Positions 1 through 13,884 of a stretch of 64,000 nucleotides of DNA are shown in pieces; the first letter of the stretch is position 1, and the number at the start of each line of letters is the position of its first letter. The notes beneath the pieces are model-generated. The model saw only the letters and a program-made list of their open reading frames with translations. It had not been told where the DNA came from and ran no database searches. The stretch comes from Balanoglossus misakiensis (taxonomy: Eukaryota; Hemichordata): NCBI GenBank assembly GCA_040954595.2, contig CM082585.2, positions 6,696,001 to 6,760,000 on the forward strand, given 5' to 3'. Made by a program: the position numbers and the translations under genes.

Positions 1-3000
1 TAATCTGATTCGAAAATTGAAATTTTTTATGCGAATTTAGCCCTAGGGTACTATTAATCGAGAAACAAGGTTTATGGGATATCGTTAATCGGAATACTTG
101 ATTTGATTCCAGGAAAAAAAAAACAAATCTGTAAAATACAGAAAAATTTCACGCGCTTGGAAAATGTTAATCATATTGGACGACTTGCGAAAAATGTGGA
201 TAATGTTAAACTGTAACCAGCAGAACAAATGCATCATGTTGACTAGGGTTACATTACGTCATAATTTGTGCTCATCCGACAAGTGAAACACGTAATTCCT
301 CTTAACACACCCACAATGATATGTGTAAATACAAGGTCATCACTGACCTTATCTTTCGTTACATTTTTGTCGCCCTCGTTACAAAAACATCCTTTGCGTG
401 GTGTTTAATTTTAAGCAATCTTAAAATAAATACTATTTTCAAATGTAATCCCATATTGTTGCTAACTCTACATAATTATATGAATATGGAAACAATATTT
501 GCGGTTATTATGTTTTGCCTTTTATGTAAATTTGGGGTTACGCAGAGCAACGATGGCCGCACGATGACATGTATAATCACGTGATTAACCGTTTGCTCTT
601 TTTCCCCTGATCCGTGAGCAGTTATGAATAATGCAGCCGTGTCTGTTGTAATGTGACTCGTTCACAGTGACATGAAGGCGCACTGATCAAAAATGACCTG
701 TTTCAAGAATAGACTTGCCGATGAAAAACGCCCAAAATAATAAATACAATTAGCTTTTCACAGTTGACACTATATCGAATATCGTCATCACTCATGCACA
801 GCTTTCAATTTTGCCATCTCAGTTCTGACGTTTAACCTTGAATAAACGACCAGTTGCTGCCATTATCGTGACATCCATAGGTGTGAAATAATTTACATGT
901 TTCAATGGAACATTTAAACACCATAATGGAAGCGTATAATTGCAGAACGTATCGCTTTGACATGCGCAAACGCAATTTAGCAGATCCGATAAATCAACGG
1001 GTACCGCCTCATAAAAATATTCAGTTCTATTTTAAAGGTACGCGAATTGTGAATTAGCGCATTTTCAGTGGTTATGTAATGTATTTGGATGTTTGAAAAA
1101 CCGCAATATTAAAGAAAATACATAATCCAATATTGTTATACCTAAAGGAGTTGTGCGTGAACAGCTGAAATAAGAGTAACAAGCTCAGGCCATAGACTTA
1201 CCTGCTTTATGGCACTGTGTCAATACAAACCAGTTTAAAAATTAAATACGCATTGTTTCATTTATTGATATTAACATTAATTGTATCTAATCGGACCTGC
1301 GTAAAATGTTGTGTACAGTAGATCGTGTTAGTTTAAATACATCGTCGATGCGCATTGTTGAGAGAATGATATGCAGTCCAAATATTTCATTCGCGAAAAT
1401 TGTCAGTGCTGTAATACCCCGACATAATATGTTTTCCCTAATGGCTCGTGGCAATTCGTCATTCAATGGCAGAGTAGATCTGAAAATGTAATTTCTATGT
1501 GCAGGACAGAATTATGGAACCATGGCTTCGCTTTTAGACTTGGAGACTGTCAAATCGTCCATGGAGATTTATGGAGATCGCTCCCTAGAGTCACATTAAT
1601 AAATAGGATAATTGTATAACGCGTAGTATTTCGGACCTGGTATTATCACAGTCCCTCAAGGTGATAATGACACACCCACGTTTTGCATGATGTATGTGTA
1701 AATATGTAGGCGTGTACGGCGTTTCCAATGAGACAGGCCCATCAATAAATCGGAAAGATTTACAGATGATGGCCGGCAGTGGTAATGTTTATTCACATTA
1801 GGCCCTATGGCACCTTATTTTGTCTCCAAAACAAAATCACCTTTTTTAAACACAGGCGTTGATAAAACTAGTGACACGAATGTATTAAACATAAATGTTG
1901 AACATGACACGAATGTATTAAACATAAATGTTGAACATGACACGAATGTATTAAGCATAAATGTTAAACATGACAAACGTGTACAGCTGACACACATGAA
2001 CGACAATCATTTAAAATGTAAATGACTTCGCTGTAAAGATCGACATCAGAGTTTGTACTTGTCATGCGCTATGATCTCTGACCTCACATCCAGTCTGACA
2101 TGGACGATATGTGGGTGGTATCATTAAAGGTGCCGTGCGAGGAAAATTTTAAAACGCTACTTATGATGTTGAGACTCAGCTTACTGATCTGGTAAATAAT
2201 ATAAATGAAATGTTATCATGTTAATATTTTAAACCGCTTGATATTTCAAATATTACTCGGTGAACACAAATTCGACAGGAAAGATTATTTTCCCAGACAG
2301 CATGTCGAAGCTTTTTTTTTTGCAATCGCCTCTTAGTCAGTTCGCACTGTGTTGGCTAAGCTAAAACAGGTTTTGTCGACGGTGAGTCATATGGACAAAT
2401 AGAATTTACATGACGTTTCCATGGATACGTTGCCTGCATCCCTCCCAGGTTATCCCTTTCTTCATGGCGACCGTATATGAACAATAAAACCACAGATGGC
2501 GCTACTGTGGTTTGCGTATGCAAAATTAAGCACTTTCCATGATTTGTTTATACTGTGTGTGTCCCGAAGCGTTTCAGGTGAACGGCATTATCGAACATTT
2601 GATATTAAGGGAGAGGCAAATTGATGGGTTTATGGTGATAAAAAAATATTTGCCGAATGATATCCAGACCAAGACATATTCGGCTTACGTTGCCATGGAG
2701 ATCTGTGATGCGAGTCTGCGATTTCAGGACAGTGAGTAATATTCGGACCGCGGGAGTTCTTAGCACAGTGAAGGGTGGCAATGCTTCAACTTCATGCAAT
2801 CCCAGTCTCAGTGCTATTACCTCGGAAGCCAAATCTTGACAGAAACTACCATCAAAGGCCTACCAATAATGCATCAAGCGTCTGATAATATCCCAATCTA
2901 CAGATTTCTGCCGCGGTCATAGAACTTGATTGATTTTTATTTGTTCTCATGGAAGACATTTAGACCAAAGTTCGACTCAATTTTCTTGATTGAATTTGTT

Positions 3001-6000
3001 GGCACAGCATGGATATCTAATCCTTTCGACGATTTGGGCAGTTTAATCAGGTGTGTGTTTTCTTGAACGCGCCCTTGATGAAAGGAACCGGTCATGACAG
3101 ATTGGTGACCATGGCGACAGGGACCGACAGTTGATGAAGTAACTGAATATTCATTTATCCCGCCATGCAGGTTCCGAAACCTGCCTAAACATGAATGATC
3201 TGACAATTTTTTTCTGACGCTATAAATTTACATCAACTTCAGCACACGGCTTTCCGTGCAGGTGACGACGCGACATGACGTAGTATGCTCATGCGCATGA
3301 AAGCAGACCAGACAGACACAGTACACATATTTGGTCGAACGTTTTAAAATTAGTCGATTTGTATGTATGTACGATTGTTTTCCTATGCCGTTTGCATATG
3401 GGAAGTTCGTGTCTATGAGCATGACAAAATCTGTGACAGCGCACCGAAAAAATATGATATTAGTAGTTGCAACATTTTATCGCCAGATGCATCCTTTTAG
3501 AATGTTATGCAAGATGGCGAATGCAATTTATACCTCGAGGCAGGTGCAACGAATATTCACTAAATTGTAAGACGAGATCGCTGATGGAAAATTAATGACG
3601 AGACTTGCTGTGTTGGGTTTGCACCGAATAATAAAGATTTGTAGGCACCTAGTAAAATACCGCGCCGCGAGAACGCTTTCAAAGAATTCTTGTCTGTTCC
3701 ACTAGAATAACCCATAACATTTTATACGTTTGAATACAATGTATGCATAGTCGTCCATTCACTTGTTAGTGTAATGGACATGGATAAACACGTGTCGTGG
3801 TGTATGTCTATCGCAATTCTTATCAAAATACATCATAAGAAACGTGTAGTGAACATCCTGTCAAGAACTGGAATTAGCCTCATTTATAAGTGCATTGCGT
3901 GACTCTTACATACTAAAGAGCCGTTATAACGTTGCCGGTGAATATTGTCTGCTTTTCCGTACCCTCGCAGCGTTGAGGTATTTGTACCTGTTCACAAAGG
4001 AAATTTCAGTATCACTGCGCTTATTTCCTCGCACCGGTAATTATATTTCCACGGCGGATACCGTGTAATGAGTGATACAGTGACGTAAGCGAAAAGTGCC
4101 AAATGGGTGGGCATCGATTGAGCATGCGCGGTACGTGTTCAGGAACGCCTCAAGGTGGGCAATATGATCAGCCAGCGACAGTTACGTAACGATGGTAGAG
4201 TTTACCAGTAATAAATACGTAGGCCCTTTTATCCCAGTCGAGTTGCACAATAAAATAAAAACGAAATTAATATAATTTATATTATATTGTCGAGAAAATA
4301 TAAAAGCATGACAATTAAGCCATTGTTTTAACATATTATGCGCAGCTGTTTCAGTGTAAATACTCTAATTACTTCGGAAAAGTAAATTGAGATAGTGGAG
4401 AGCTGTGGCTTGTCAACTTTGGGTGCAGCCTCGCGTGTGGAGGTTGTTGAAAGTGTTGATGTACTCTTTTAACGGATAAACGTTAGCGAGGTAGGATTTC
4501 CGTGATCTCGCCACAGCTGTTGCCTGTGTCCGTCCTTTCATTTCAAGGATTTGTTGGTGGAGAGCTTGGATAATGGGACGAGTTAAAGTGGCAGTGAAAA
4601 GGATAGCTTCTCTTTGTTATTTACCATCATGCAAATAGCGGTCCCAGTCAACAGGTCTTTGACCTCTGCGGTGGTGACATCACGAAGACAGGGGCCTCGG
4701 AAATTGTTCTTGTTTCTATGGGGACCAGCCGTCCATCTATAGAAATGTTTTTAATTTAACTTCGTGTACCGAGGTCGGTGCTCTAACCCGTAACGTTTAC
4801 TTTCCGTTTTATAATGATTGTACAAATTACCCGGGCAGAAAATTGTAAAATACCGAGCCAATTTGCTAGGCTGTTTCGACGGCCCAGAGACTTTGATGGC
4901 GGGTAATTGCCATGACCCTGAAGTGTGTATTTTTACAGGCAGTTATGATGATACTGGGTGATTTGCACAATTGATAGGTCGTTCACAACTTCACAAGTGC
5001 AGTAATAGCGACTGCTCATGTTGTCTGTTGAAGTATACACACCCCGGCAATTACCGGCGAGAAAAGTTACGTGTAGTCAAAAAATTGGATAGTTCGTTGG
5101 TTTGCTGTTCAGGTAATTTGTTAATGAAGAATACAGCTGCATCGTTGAAACGACTTTTGTCCGCGCCGTCCGGGCAATTCATTAGTCCACAGTCCTTCAA
5201 GCTCTATTTTAGAAAGTTCTTTTCACCGCAATTGCATTCAAGTCTTTACCGCCGAATACCGCTAAAAATACCGCACCCATACAATAGCTATCGTCAAAAC
5301 TTGTTTCCAGCAACGCTTATCACCATAGCAACGTACTTCCTCGCATGGCAGTATTTCTGTATCGCAGAGTATGCATACCCACATACGTAACATTTGTTCA
5401 GTGCATTTACAAGTTTGGAGTAATGTAAACATATGTGTATCACAATCTGCATAAGATGACGTCATGCTTGCAACACTTGTTCTGTGAATAAATAATTAGC
5501 TTGCAACTCCCGCCATTCCTCAATTTAGACCTGTCACAGAATTGATGACCAGTAGACTGACGTTAGAGATGTCAATCTTATGGCATAAGAATAAAAGTTC
5601 TTTGTATTTCTTTTTTTTAAACTGCAACATGTTTTTAGCGTCTGTTGCACATTCCCAATTAATCTACACGATTTAAAAAAGAGAGAAATTTGAAAAAATG
5701 TCGTGTTGGGCAAAGCGGAAATCTATGCCCAGAATAGATTTATCTACCAGCCGAAATACGACGACATTTGAAATTCTATATTTACACCATGTAAATTTCC
5801 TAACACTGTGAGCATAGACAAATGCGTGTATATAGTGGTGTACGTTTTACTGGCAAACAACAGCGTGAAGGAAAATTGCATGAACGAGCATGATGATACA
5901 GTTTGTTTACTGTCAATTTATGAGGCATTTGACAAGTTTTCTTATGACACCATCATTTCTAAAATTCGACTTCAAACGATCGTCCCATTGTATGTTAGTT

Positions 6001-7510
6001 TCGTTTGTCTTTCTACGAGATATTGTCAGATAAGATCTGCATAATTGGATAATCTCCGGATTATTAATTTATAGCTTCTTTAAAAGAGCAATTATGTCAA
6101 AGCTTTTTAGTCAAGTGCATTTGTGTTTGACATTTATGCATAAATTATGAGCCTGGCCACACGCACCCACAAAATTCAAACCACGTTGCTTATTATCGGA
6201 AACCTCGCATATCTTGGATATTTAAAGGGGCGCGGCCGATTGTTTATGATTTACCGAAGGAAATGAAAAAAAATGATGACTGGAGTAAGCGACTGCCACG
6301 CCCTTTAATGTTGAATATTTTATCTTATGTCAGATGTCCATTGTGAATTTGGACCTCAACATATAGCATATGTGAATCGACCTCTCGCGTTGATGAAATC
6401 GCTTATTGACATTTGCTCTTCGCTTGTCAAATTTATAGTCTCACCAACGGTTTAAGGCTCATCTCTGTAAATGCCCACATACCTGATATCGGATTAAGGC
6501 CGAACTGAATGTATTCGTAAGCCACATCACACAGAACCTTTCAGACATGCAAAACGCGACCTTTGACCCCCATGATTTCCGACTGAGCGTCTGAACAGAA
6601 ACGAAACGACACAGACGTACATACTGATCGAAAAATGTAATGTCTGCGGAGATATGCTCAGCGCATAAATAGACTTTGATCGATAAGTTTCATTTTTTTC
6701 AGTTGTATCAAATAAGCGAAGAATGCAGACAACAGGCTTATTTCGGAGCCGACGATCTTCTGTATAATTTGCTAATTTATTCCATTATTTATACGTGACT
6801 CATTGCTTTTTACCTAAATAAACGGAACGGATAGTCACGCATTACACACGCATGATATGATCACAGACTATCACCATCATCAGCAAACCACGGTTAAATT
6901 TGTGATGTCGACCTTCAGTACCCAAATAGATGGAGCTAATATCGGTACTACCGTATGCATAGCTTAATTTACATATATATCCAAATTCCATCATAATAGA
7001 ACCGCTCGTCGATGGAGCATGACACGACTCGTTGGCAAAATATAAACTATTTAGAACGAAATTAAGAACGAAAACGAGCACCCAGGCCGTGTTCGTATTA
7101 ATAATTTACCCTTTAACGTTATGCTAATTTTTCTTGGTATTTTAACATTGTAAATTTAACACTGACTCCCTTCTGAGAATGAAATAGCGATCTACATGTA
7201 TTTTCCCTGTCTTTCGAATGATATATTCCGTCTCAGGCAAATTCCTCAGAGATTAAGCTTATTACTAGAACAGTGTTTTGTAGTTTGATGTTAATTTGCG
7301 TTTCTGCATGGTCATTAGCAAAGGAAATGCATGTACAAACACACGAATTTAAATCATGATGATTTATAATTTATTTTAATGAAATATCTGACAGGGTTTT
7401 CTTATTGCCCGACTATTTTACGGTGTGACATAAGCTTACATGACCATCTGTATTGTATTGCAATCGAGTGTCGGTAGTTTACCGCGTGAGGGCGCGATAT
7501 TGTCAGCAAA
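1..7510. other. Noncoding region, no gene recognised
   Basis: I see no convincing exon in this stretch. Open frames here are short, lack recognisable motifs and do not link through matching splice sites. The base composition is AT-rich with scattered simple runs. The only clear structure is the 33-bp tandem repeat listed separately. Distal regulatory DNA or exons of a gene off the left edge cannot be excluded. Confidence 0.5.
1873..1971. repeat. 33-bp tandem repeat, three copies
   Basis: Three head-to-tail units at 1873-1905, 1906-1938 and 1939-1971, each starting gacacgaatgtatta. Units 1 and 2 are identical and unit 3 carries two substitutions. As 33 is a multiple of three, the repeat stays open in frame (repeating unit DTNVLNINVEH) inside a 72-codon frame, but nothing else supports coding. 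It is probably a young minisatellite. Confidence 0.85.
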
Positions 7511-7684
7511 ATGGCGTCCCGGGATAACCAGTCGTTTGGAAGCTCACGTAATACTAATACCTATTTGTCAACATTTTGGAATAATTTTGGACGAATCGTC
7601 TGTCGTCGATCGCAATTTATGAAACTATTTACAAAATTTGTCAAAAAATTCATCTTTGTAAACAAGTGTTTGTTGGCTTCGTAG
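7511..7684 (+). CDS. Candidate short ORF or orphan first exon (low support)
   Basis: A 57-residue frame begins at an ATG in good Kozak context (caaaATGG) just after a CpG-containing stretch near 7485-7500, and reads MASRDNQSFGSSRNTN at its start. A possible donor (gtaata) follows codon 12. No matching downstream exon was found. It lies about 0.7 kb upstream of the transporter start, so it could be part of that gene's promoter or an alternative 5' exon. Function unknown; it may be chance. Confidence 0.15.
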   Translation: MASRDNQSFGSSRNTNTYLSTFWNNFGRIVCRRSQFMKLFTKFVKKFIFVNKCLLAS

Positions 7685-8186
7685 TGCGATAGGAGAAATA
7701 GATACATGTAGATGACGTCACTCAACCATATGGTACATGGATCCAACGGCGATTCGCAAAATGCTTTATTGTTTTGTTTGGCCAAAGCAATACTAATATA
7801 AGATGTAACATTTGAAATGCTATACAAAGCTGCATTGTGAACTTTTTGATTTATTTCCCACATTCTGGCGAATCGCCCAGTATGTGTTCGTTTACAAGTG
7901 ACACCGCATATAAAGCAAATTTTCAAAACCACCAGTTTTTCAGATTCAAGGTTTCGGGATATATTGTTTCACCAGCCACATATTAATTATATTACATTCA
8001 AGTTAATAATAGTGAAATATTTTATATTATATATGTGACCTCTGACCCAACTGTCGTCACAGATCTGTTGTTCAGTTTCATTCCGTGCCAACAATATCTC
8101 ATATTTTGTATTTTGTCTAATTTTCAGGGGTTTTATTTTCTCACAAGTTTTTGATGATGCTTTAGATTTCCTGAAAGATATACAGA

Positions 8187-11100
8187 ATGAGTACGTTCAG
8201 CGAGAGAAACAACATGATGGAAAAACCCATTATTAACGGAGAGGTTCAGCACACCAAACCTCAACATGACCACTCCTCCTTTTCGAGTGAAGATGGCGGC
8301 GACTCGGACAGCAAACCCATCCTTCCCAAGAAGGAGGAAGAAGCTGCCCTCAAGTTTTCGAACATGACATCCCGACAGAAATTTACGCTGGTCAGCCTTT
8401 CCATTATGAAGCTGACGTCATCAGCCTCGTATTCAATCATCGCTCCTTTCTTTCCGAATAAGGTGGGTGGCAATCAGGAACCCCCTTTTATTAAATCGGC
8501 CATTTTAAGCTGTGTTCATAAAAAGAAAAACTATTATTTTTTTGCTTCGATTGTTCGATCACGGTACGTGCAGTTCCCCCCATTACAAATTTGGCATCTG
8601 TTTTTTTTTCCACAGGCCAATTCTGTTGGCGCCACTGAGACAGAAACGGGTTTTGTGTTCGGTGTGTATGCACTAACAATGATAATAACCGCTCCAATCT
8701 TTGGAAAATTTGTGAGTATACCCAATTTTACACTTTTTTCAGTTATGTAGATTTACCATGATTGACAACAGCTTTAAACATTTTATCTAAAAATACTCGT
8801 CTATCATGACTTTCAGGTTGGTGTTATTACCACGCTTTAAGCTGTACTTGGACATGACCCACTTTTAACTTTATATGTTTTCAGTTGCCTAAACTGGGCT
8901 CAAGAAAAATGTTTATTGGTGGAATGGCCGTCGGTGGTCTGGCCACAATAGTTCTGGGGTGAGTATGCAAACACAACGTACACCTACAGACCAAAACCCG
9001 CTCAAAATACGCCAAAATATCCAAGGCCAATATTTCAAACAAATTGGATATTTTTTGTTTACAACTGTTGTCAGGACAAACGATAAGCATGTTACTGTCA
9101 GAGAAGTGTAATTTTCGATCCACAAGAAAACACCCCTCCCTATGTAATTACACCAATGTCCCGACCGCTACCCCATTATTGTTTTGTTTTATTATATGTA
9201 TATGTACTAATCGCCTGATGGAGCTATGCATTCAGTACATCCTAAGTGTGTATCAGAAACTTCCATATGACTCCTTAAAGTGACCCCATGATCCGCTTTA
9301 ACGAAATAAAGTTTGTTTTTCCTCTGCCACCAGCTACATGATGCGAATCATTATAATAACCCAAAGTATTCCCCCTGGCTTGTATTTTGTTTCTTGCAGT
9401 TTGCTGGATGTGTTTCACGAACGTGCAGTGTTCATATCGCTGTCTTTTATATCACGAATCATTGAAGCGCTCGGCTGCTCAGCATGCATCACGGCGTCCT
9501 ATGTTATTATCGTGAATGAATTCCCCACTGGAGTCGCCACTGCTTCAGTACGTATGAAATTCTGTTATCCATTGGTTTGTGGGACGCACTATGTCGTTAA
9601 CTTTGCGACCCCTTTTACGGTTACTGATCTTTGCGCACGCGCGTTCTCTCTCCGCGCATAGCCAATCGCAAAGCCCACACACAGCAGTCTGCTAAATTAA
9701 TCAATACGATGAAATAGCTATAGTGGCAGCTGCTGTCCCACTAAGCTCATTGATGGAAACCCACTGTCCGGCGTCATCATCGGAGACACCCGAAAGGCCG
9801 CGAAGGTCAAATGTAACCCGTGATCGGCCTTGACTTGAAGTCACCAACAAGTCAGTCTAAGACAAACAAGTTGTGACGTTTATAGTATACGACAGAGATG
9901 CTAATCTAACCAAGCCCGTATTTTTGTTATTGCGGAAACTACCAATGTATTAAGGCTGTGCTTGGCGTAAATAAGTGACGCTGTTGTCACAAGACAGACA
10001 TCGAAATGCCATGCATTATATAAATATTATCCCCATATTTACCATATTAAATTTCATGCATTCTTTACGTAACTTACAACGCAGAGCAGGGCAAGGGGGT
10101 ATGTAGCTTATACTACGTGCTCGACTTGCATTATTGATATTCGCGTTCCATTCATCAATATTTCTCGTGTATTTTCCTGTCAACAGGGAACAGTCGAACT
10201 ATTTAATGGTCTCGGGTTCATAATCGGACCTCCCATAGGTGGCGCCCTCTATGATGTAAGTCAGGTTGTGATTTTGTTTTCATCGTTTTATTTCAAGGCG
10301 TGGCATCATTTGCATCACGTGAACAGAGTTGCATACTTAATCCTCATTTTTTTTATATCTCACCTATAGGCGGCGGGCTACATGCTTCCTTTCATGGTTT
10401 TGGGTGGAATCATGTTGATATTTACGGTCGTCAATTATTTCCTACTACCAATTCAAGAAAAGGGTAAGTGCGCATGTCCATACTCGTAGTTTGGGCGCGA
10501 CAAATTGTATCATTATTTGGAGAAAAATACACTTCAATGTTATTTCCACAAATAGTTGCTGAAGTGTCTGTAGGATTTCTCTGGTCAAGTTCTGCAAGCA
10601 AAATTAATGATTTCTTTCGTTCTTTTATTTTGGTTCACAGATGATTCGAAGATCGAGACCGGTTCACTACTTGATCTATTGAAGATCCCTGCCATTTTAA
10701 TCACTGCCATGGCGACGTGTATGGGCGCGGTGGCGCTGTCCTACATGAATCCAACTTTGTCGCTACATTTAGCTCCGGTAAGAAAAACGCGAGTTTTATC
10801 AACAGCAACAACCATTACAAACATCACTACCACCCCCAACAACAACAACAACAACAACAACAACAACCTTGTAACCTAGACCTCCATGTTCAACGTTATG
10901 ATTTAAATTTCTCTTCTCCGTTTTGTTGCAGTTCAATTTCAGCCGGACAGTAGTTGGACTGTTTTTCTTACTAGTGGCCGTGTGCTACGCCGTTTCAGCC
11001 CCTATATGGGGATGGGTCTCTGATCGAAGAGGTGTGCATGTAAGTGAAACCTAATCATGATTGTTTGATGTCCCACAGATTTGACCCTGTTTATTGTCGA

Positions 11101-13884
11101 TTTTTGTCAAAATGTGTTATAGAAATCATGAAAGAAAGCAACGAACGATGAAATGAAAATTCCCCCAAGCACATGAAAATGCGTGTAGTACTGTAAAATG
11201 GCCCATTTTGACTCAAGTTTCCTTGCTCTTTCTTAGGGTATTGCCAAGATCATAATGACTGGTGGTTTACTTGGGGCTTGCATAGCATACTTCTTTGTTG
11301 GACCTTGCCCAATCCTTGGAGTACCAACGTAAGTCTCGTGTTTTCTCGCGTGGTTTTGCCTTAAGGTAGAAAACGTTTTCTCGTATGTTGCTCAAGGTAA
11401 CTTAAGATTATTCTCTCTTAAAATTAATAAAAACATTTGGTGCAAAATTTTCATTGAGAGAGCAAAATTGTCAGATCGAAATGTTTGGAGGATCTATCAG
11501 TTCAATATCATGGCAAATTTGTTTGGCACTTTGTAGGTATCCCTGGTTGGTCGCTGTATCTTTATCGGTGCTGGGTTTCTCACTGGCGGCAATTCTGGTT
11601 CCGATTTTACGCGCCGTTCTCGAAACAACCAGGTAAGAAAAAGACAGTGGCGGGTGAATGAGTGATGGACTATATATTTACTGTTTTGTGACGCAACATT
11701 TATACCCGAAGAAAACATTCGGTGTACCAACTTGCATATTTTTCTTACCCTTATCCCTTCGTCCTGACCTACAGAATGCATGGTCTGCAAGACAATATGG
11801 CGACGTATGGTATGGTCTCGGGTCTATTTTACTCCATGTATTCCCTCGGGTAAGAAAATCAGTTCCTGTCAAATCTATTTTGTTTGTTTTTGTTTTTAAA
11901 TATTTTTTTTCAGTTTCGTTCTGTATTACAGTGGTATCCGACCTCCTGCCCAGGTATATGCCGATAGTATTTAACGGACTCTGTATTGTCCTACACTGCA
12001 ACGGCGTATCTGTTGGCGGTTGCAACATGGAGTTTTGTAATTTACGGAATCGGTCATTCATAGATGTGATTCAGATCACGACGAACAGATTAGCACGTAT
12101 GAATGTCTATTAAAAAGCACCGCTGGTAGAGGCATTAGTGAAAGCTAAACAAGGCGGCTGTATTGATAACATGTATACATAATTGGCATACATATTTGAC
12201 ATAAATGTTTATACGTATGACTGAAGGGGCAGCGACACTGGCTACATTATCTCCTTGCCCCTCAATATGATTAAAATCAGATGTAGAGACAGACGACGCT
12301 TTTGCCGTTGTTTGGTGTAGGCCCAATCTGATTAAAATCAGATGTAGGGAACGGCGACTTGGTTTTTTTATGTTGTCGCCTCACACTACATCTGACCAAC
12401 TACAACTGGAGATCTCGCTGAACTCTCGCGTTCCGACCCGGCCAATCAGATTGCGTGTTGTGCCGACTAAAGAATTGCACTGGGAGATGGGAGAAATGTT
12501 GTTGTTGACTTCGAGTATCGCACAGAATACGAAAGATTGGCTTTCTCTTGTGAACAATTACATGTAATCCCATGATATCTTTCTTTGTTTGGCGTCATCG
12601 TATGCGAATGATTTTCGCAGAGCAGTGAAACGTCGAGCTGTAGCCATATACAAATGATGAACTGTCGCTGATCATTCATTAACTCTCCTAACTAGTCGTC
12701 ATGTTCGCCCTCATAGTCATGCTGCCAGTCGGAAAATGACGTACTTCATGTAAAAGTTTATAAAAAATAAACCAAATTTCACTGCCATGTATCCCAAAAC
12801 AATTTATGTGACAGATTTTTAAAAAGAACGCTAACTTCGGCTATTGTCAAGTCATAGCTCCGCGTTCAGGTCTGTGTGTTCCCGACGCACCACAGCCCTG
12901 CATAAGGCCCATAGACAAAACTGGTGCGTCTGCGGTCCGGACCCGGACGCCCGACCGCAGCTTTTTCTGTCGAAATTCGATTTTATCGAAGCAAAATCCT
13001 TTCCCTGTCTACTTCAACCGACCCCAAATATGATGCGATTAACTTCTTCTAACGTCCGTGTAACGCCGGGAACACACAGACCTGCACGCAGAGCTAGTCA
13101 AGTCAGTGCAGCTGTGCAGTCGGTCGGTATACTATCGTGTATACAAACGATCGTGGCGACAGAATCTCTCCCTGGGACGGCCTTACACAAATGTAATCGA
13201 TTCTCTAACAATTTTACTGCGACTTGTTGCCACGTCTTATACATTTCGTTGACCGGTGGAATATAGAGGTTCAGTCGTCACGCTGAACTGGCTCGAAACC
13301 ATTCCCCACGCTGATTCGACTCTCGCGCCTGGGATATATGTCTGTGGTAACAACCGCAAGGGGCCAGGTCATGTGATTGTGGGTTGTCTATCATTTGCTA
13401 TAAGGCGCCTTCTGATTGGATTAGAATCCCAGTAATTCTCGCGGAGTTCAGCGAGATCTCCAGTTGTAGTTGGTCAGATGTAGTGTGAGGCGACAACATA
13501 AAAAAACCAAGTCGCCGTTCCCTACATCTGATTTTAATCAGATTGGTGTAGGCCTATTCGCGTTCTGTTGTTGTCGCCCGTCTCTGCATAGAACGACAGC
13601 ATTTGACAGTTAACAATCTTTTTTCCAGCATATTCGTTGGCCCTACTCTGAGTGGCGCGTTGACAGATCTCTATGGCTTCGGATGGGCGACCAGTATCAA
13701 CTCACTGATAATGTTCCTCATGGCCATCGTCATGTGTGCCTTCACCGTCCACACCCGAAAGAAGAAGTCAGAACCCGCCGAGGAATCGTCATCATCTTCG
13801 GATCCGACGCACATGGGCTGGGTGAACCTGAAGGGAGTCGGCCATATTGAAACGAAGCCGGTCGCCGCACAGACCACCAACTGA
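8187..13884 (+). CDS. MFS-type transporter, SLC18B1-like, 12 coding exons
   Basis: Polytopic solute carrier of the major facilitator superfamily, closest in my reading to SLC18B1, a vesicular polyamine transporter in vertebrates. Exons: 8187-8462, 8616-8711, 8885-8958, 9400-9547, 10187-10255, 10370-10463, 10641-10777, 10932-11039, 11237-11328, 11537-11632, 11775-11849, 13629-13884. All junctions are GT/AG and in phase, giving 506 residues. The N-terminus of about 60 residues is acidic and Ser-rich, before TM1 at about 66-86. MFS motif A reads GKFLPKLGSRK at about 122-132, across the exon 2/3 junction. Family-like segments include GLGFIIGPPIGGALYD (exon 5), MNPTLSL (exon 7), PIWGWVSDRRG (exon 8) and TYGMVSGLFYSMYSLG (exon 11). 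The C-terminal tail is cytosolic and Lys/Ser-rich. The start is the first in-frame ATG. A pyrimidine tract and AG at 8121-8127 suggest a 5'UTR intron. The substrate is inferred from the family only. Confidence 0.88.
10838..10867. repeat. (AAC)n microsatellite
   Basis: Ten uninterrupted AAC units in intron 7 of the transporter gene, shortly after the exon 7 donor at 10778. Confidence 0.9.
12282..13590. mobile_element. 1.3 kb element with long terminal inverted repeats
   Basis: Arms of about 107 bp at 12324-12430 and 13438-13545 are almost perfectly inverse complementary. Each arm contains the palindrome atctgattttaatcagat and the block ggaacggcgacttggttttt. Weaker inverted similarity extends outwards to about 12282 (agagacagacgac) and 13590 (gtcgcccgtctctgc). 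The interior of about 1 kb shows no transposase and only incidental frames. It lies wholly within the last intron of the SLC18B1-like gene. I interpret it as a nonautonomous foldback or TIR DNA transposon; the outer boundaries and any target-site duplication are uncertain. Confidence 0.75.

Noticed and set aside
2605-2832. Opposed open frames on both strands
   Set aside because: Mutually overlapping, short and motif-free; looked retroelement-like at first but matched nothing I could name.
4971-5390. 139-codon plus-strand frame
   Set aside because: It does not begin with ATG, lacks motifs and has composition like the surrounding AT-rich DNA; no splice partners.
7561-7932. 123-codon minus-strand frame
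   Set aside because: Starts from a non-ATG codon and shows no domain or codon signal; treated as chance.
11658-12113. Overlapping long frames on both strands across exon 11 of the transporter
   Set aside because: Read through the splice donor into the intron; shadows of the real exon.
12844-13266. 140-codon frame inside the 1.3 kb inverted-repeat element
   Set aside because: No transposase motif; it lies in the noncoding interior and probably reflects GC-richer sequence without stops.
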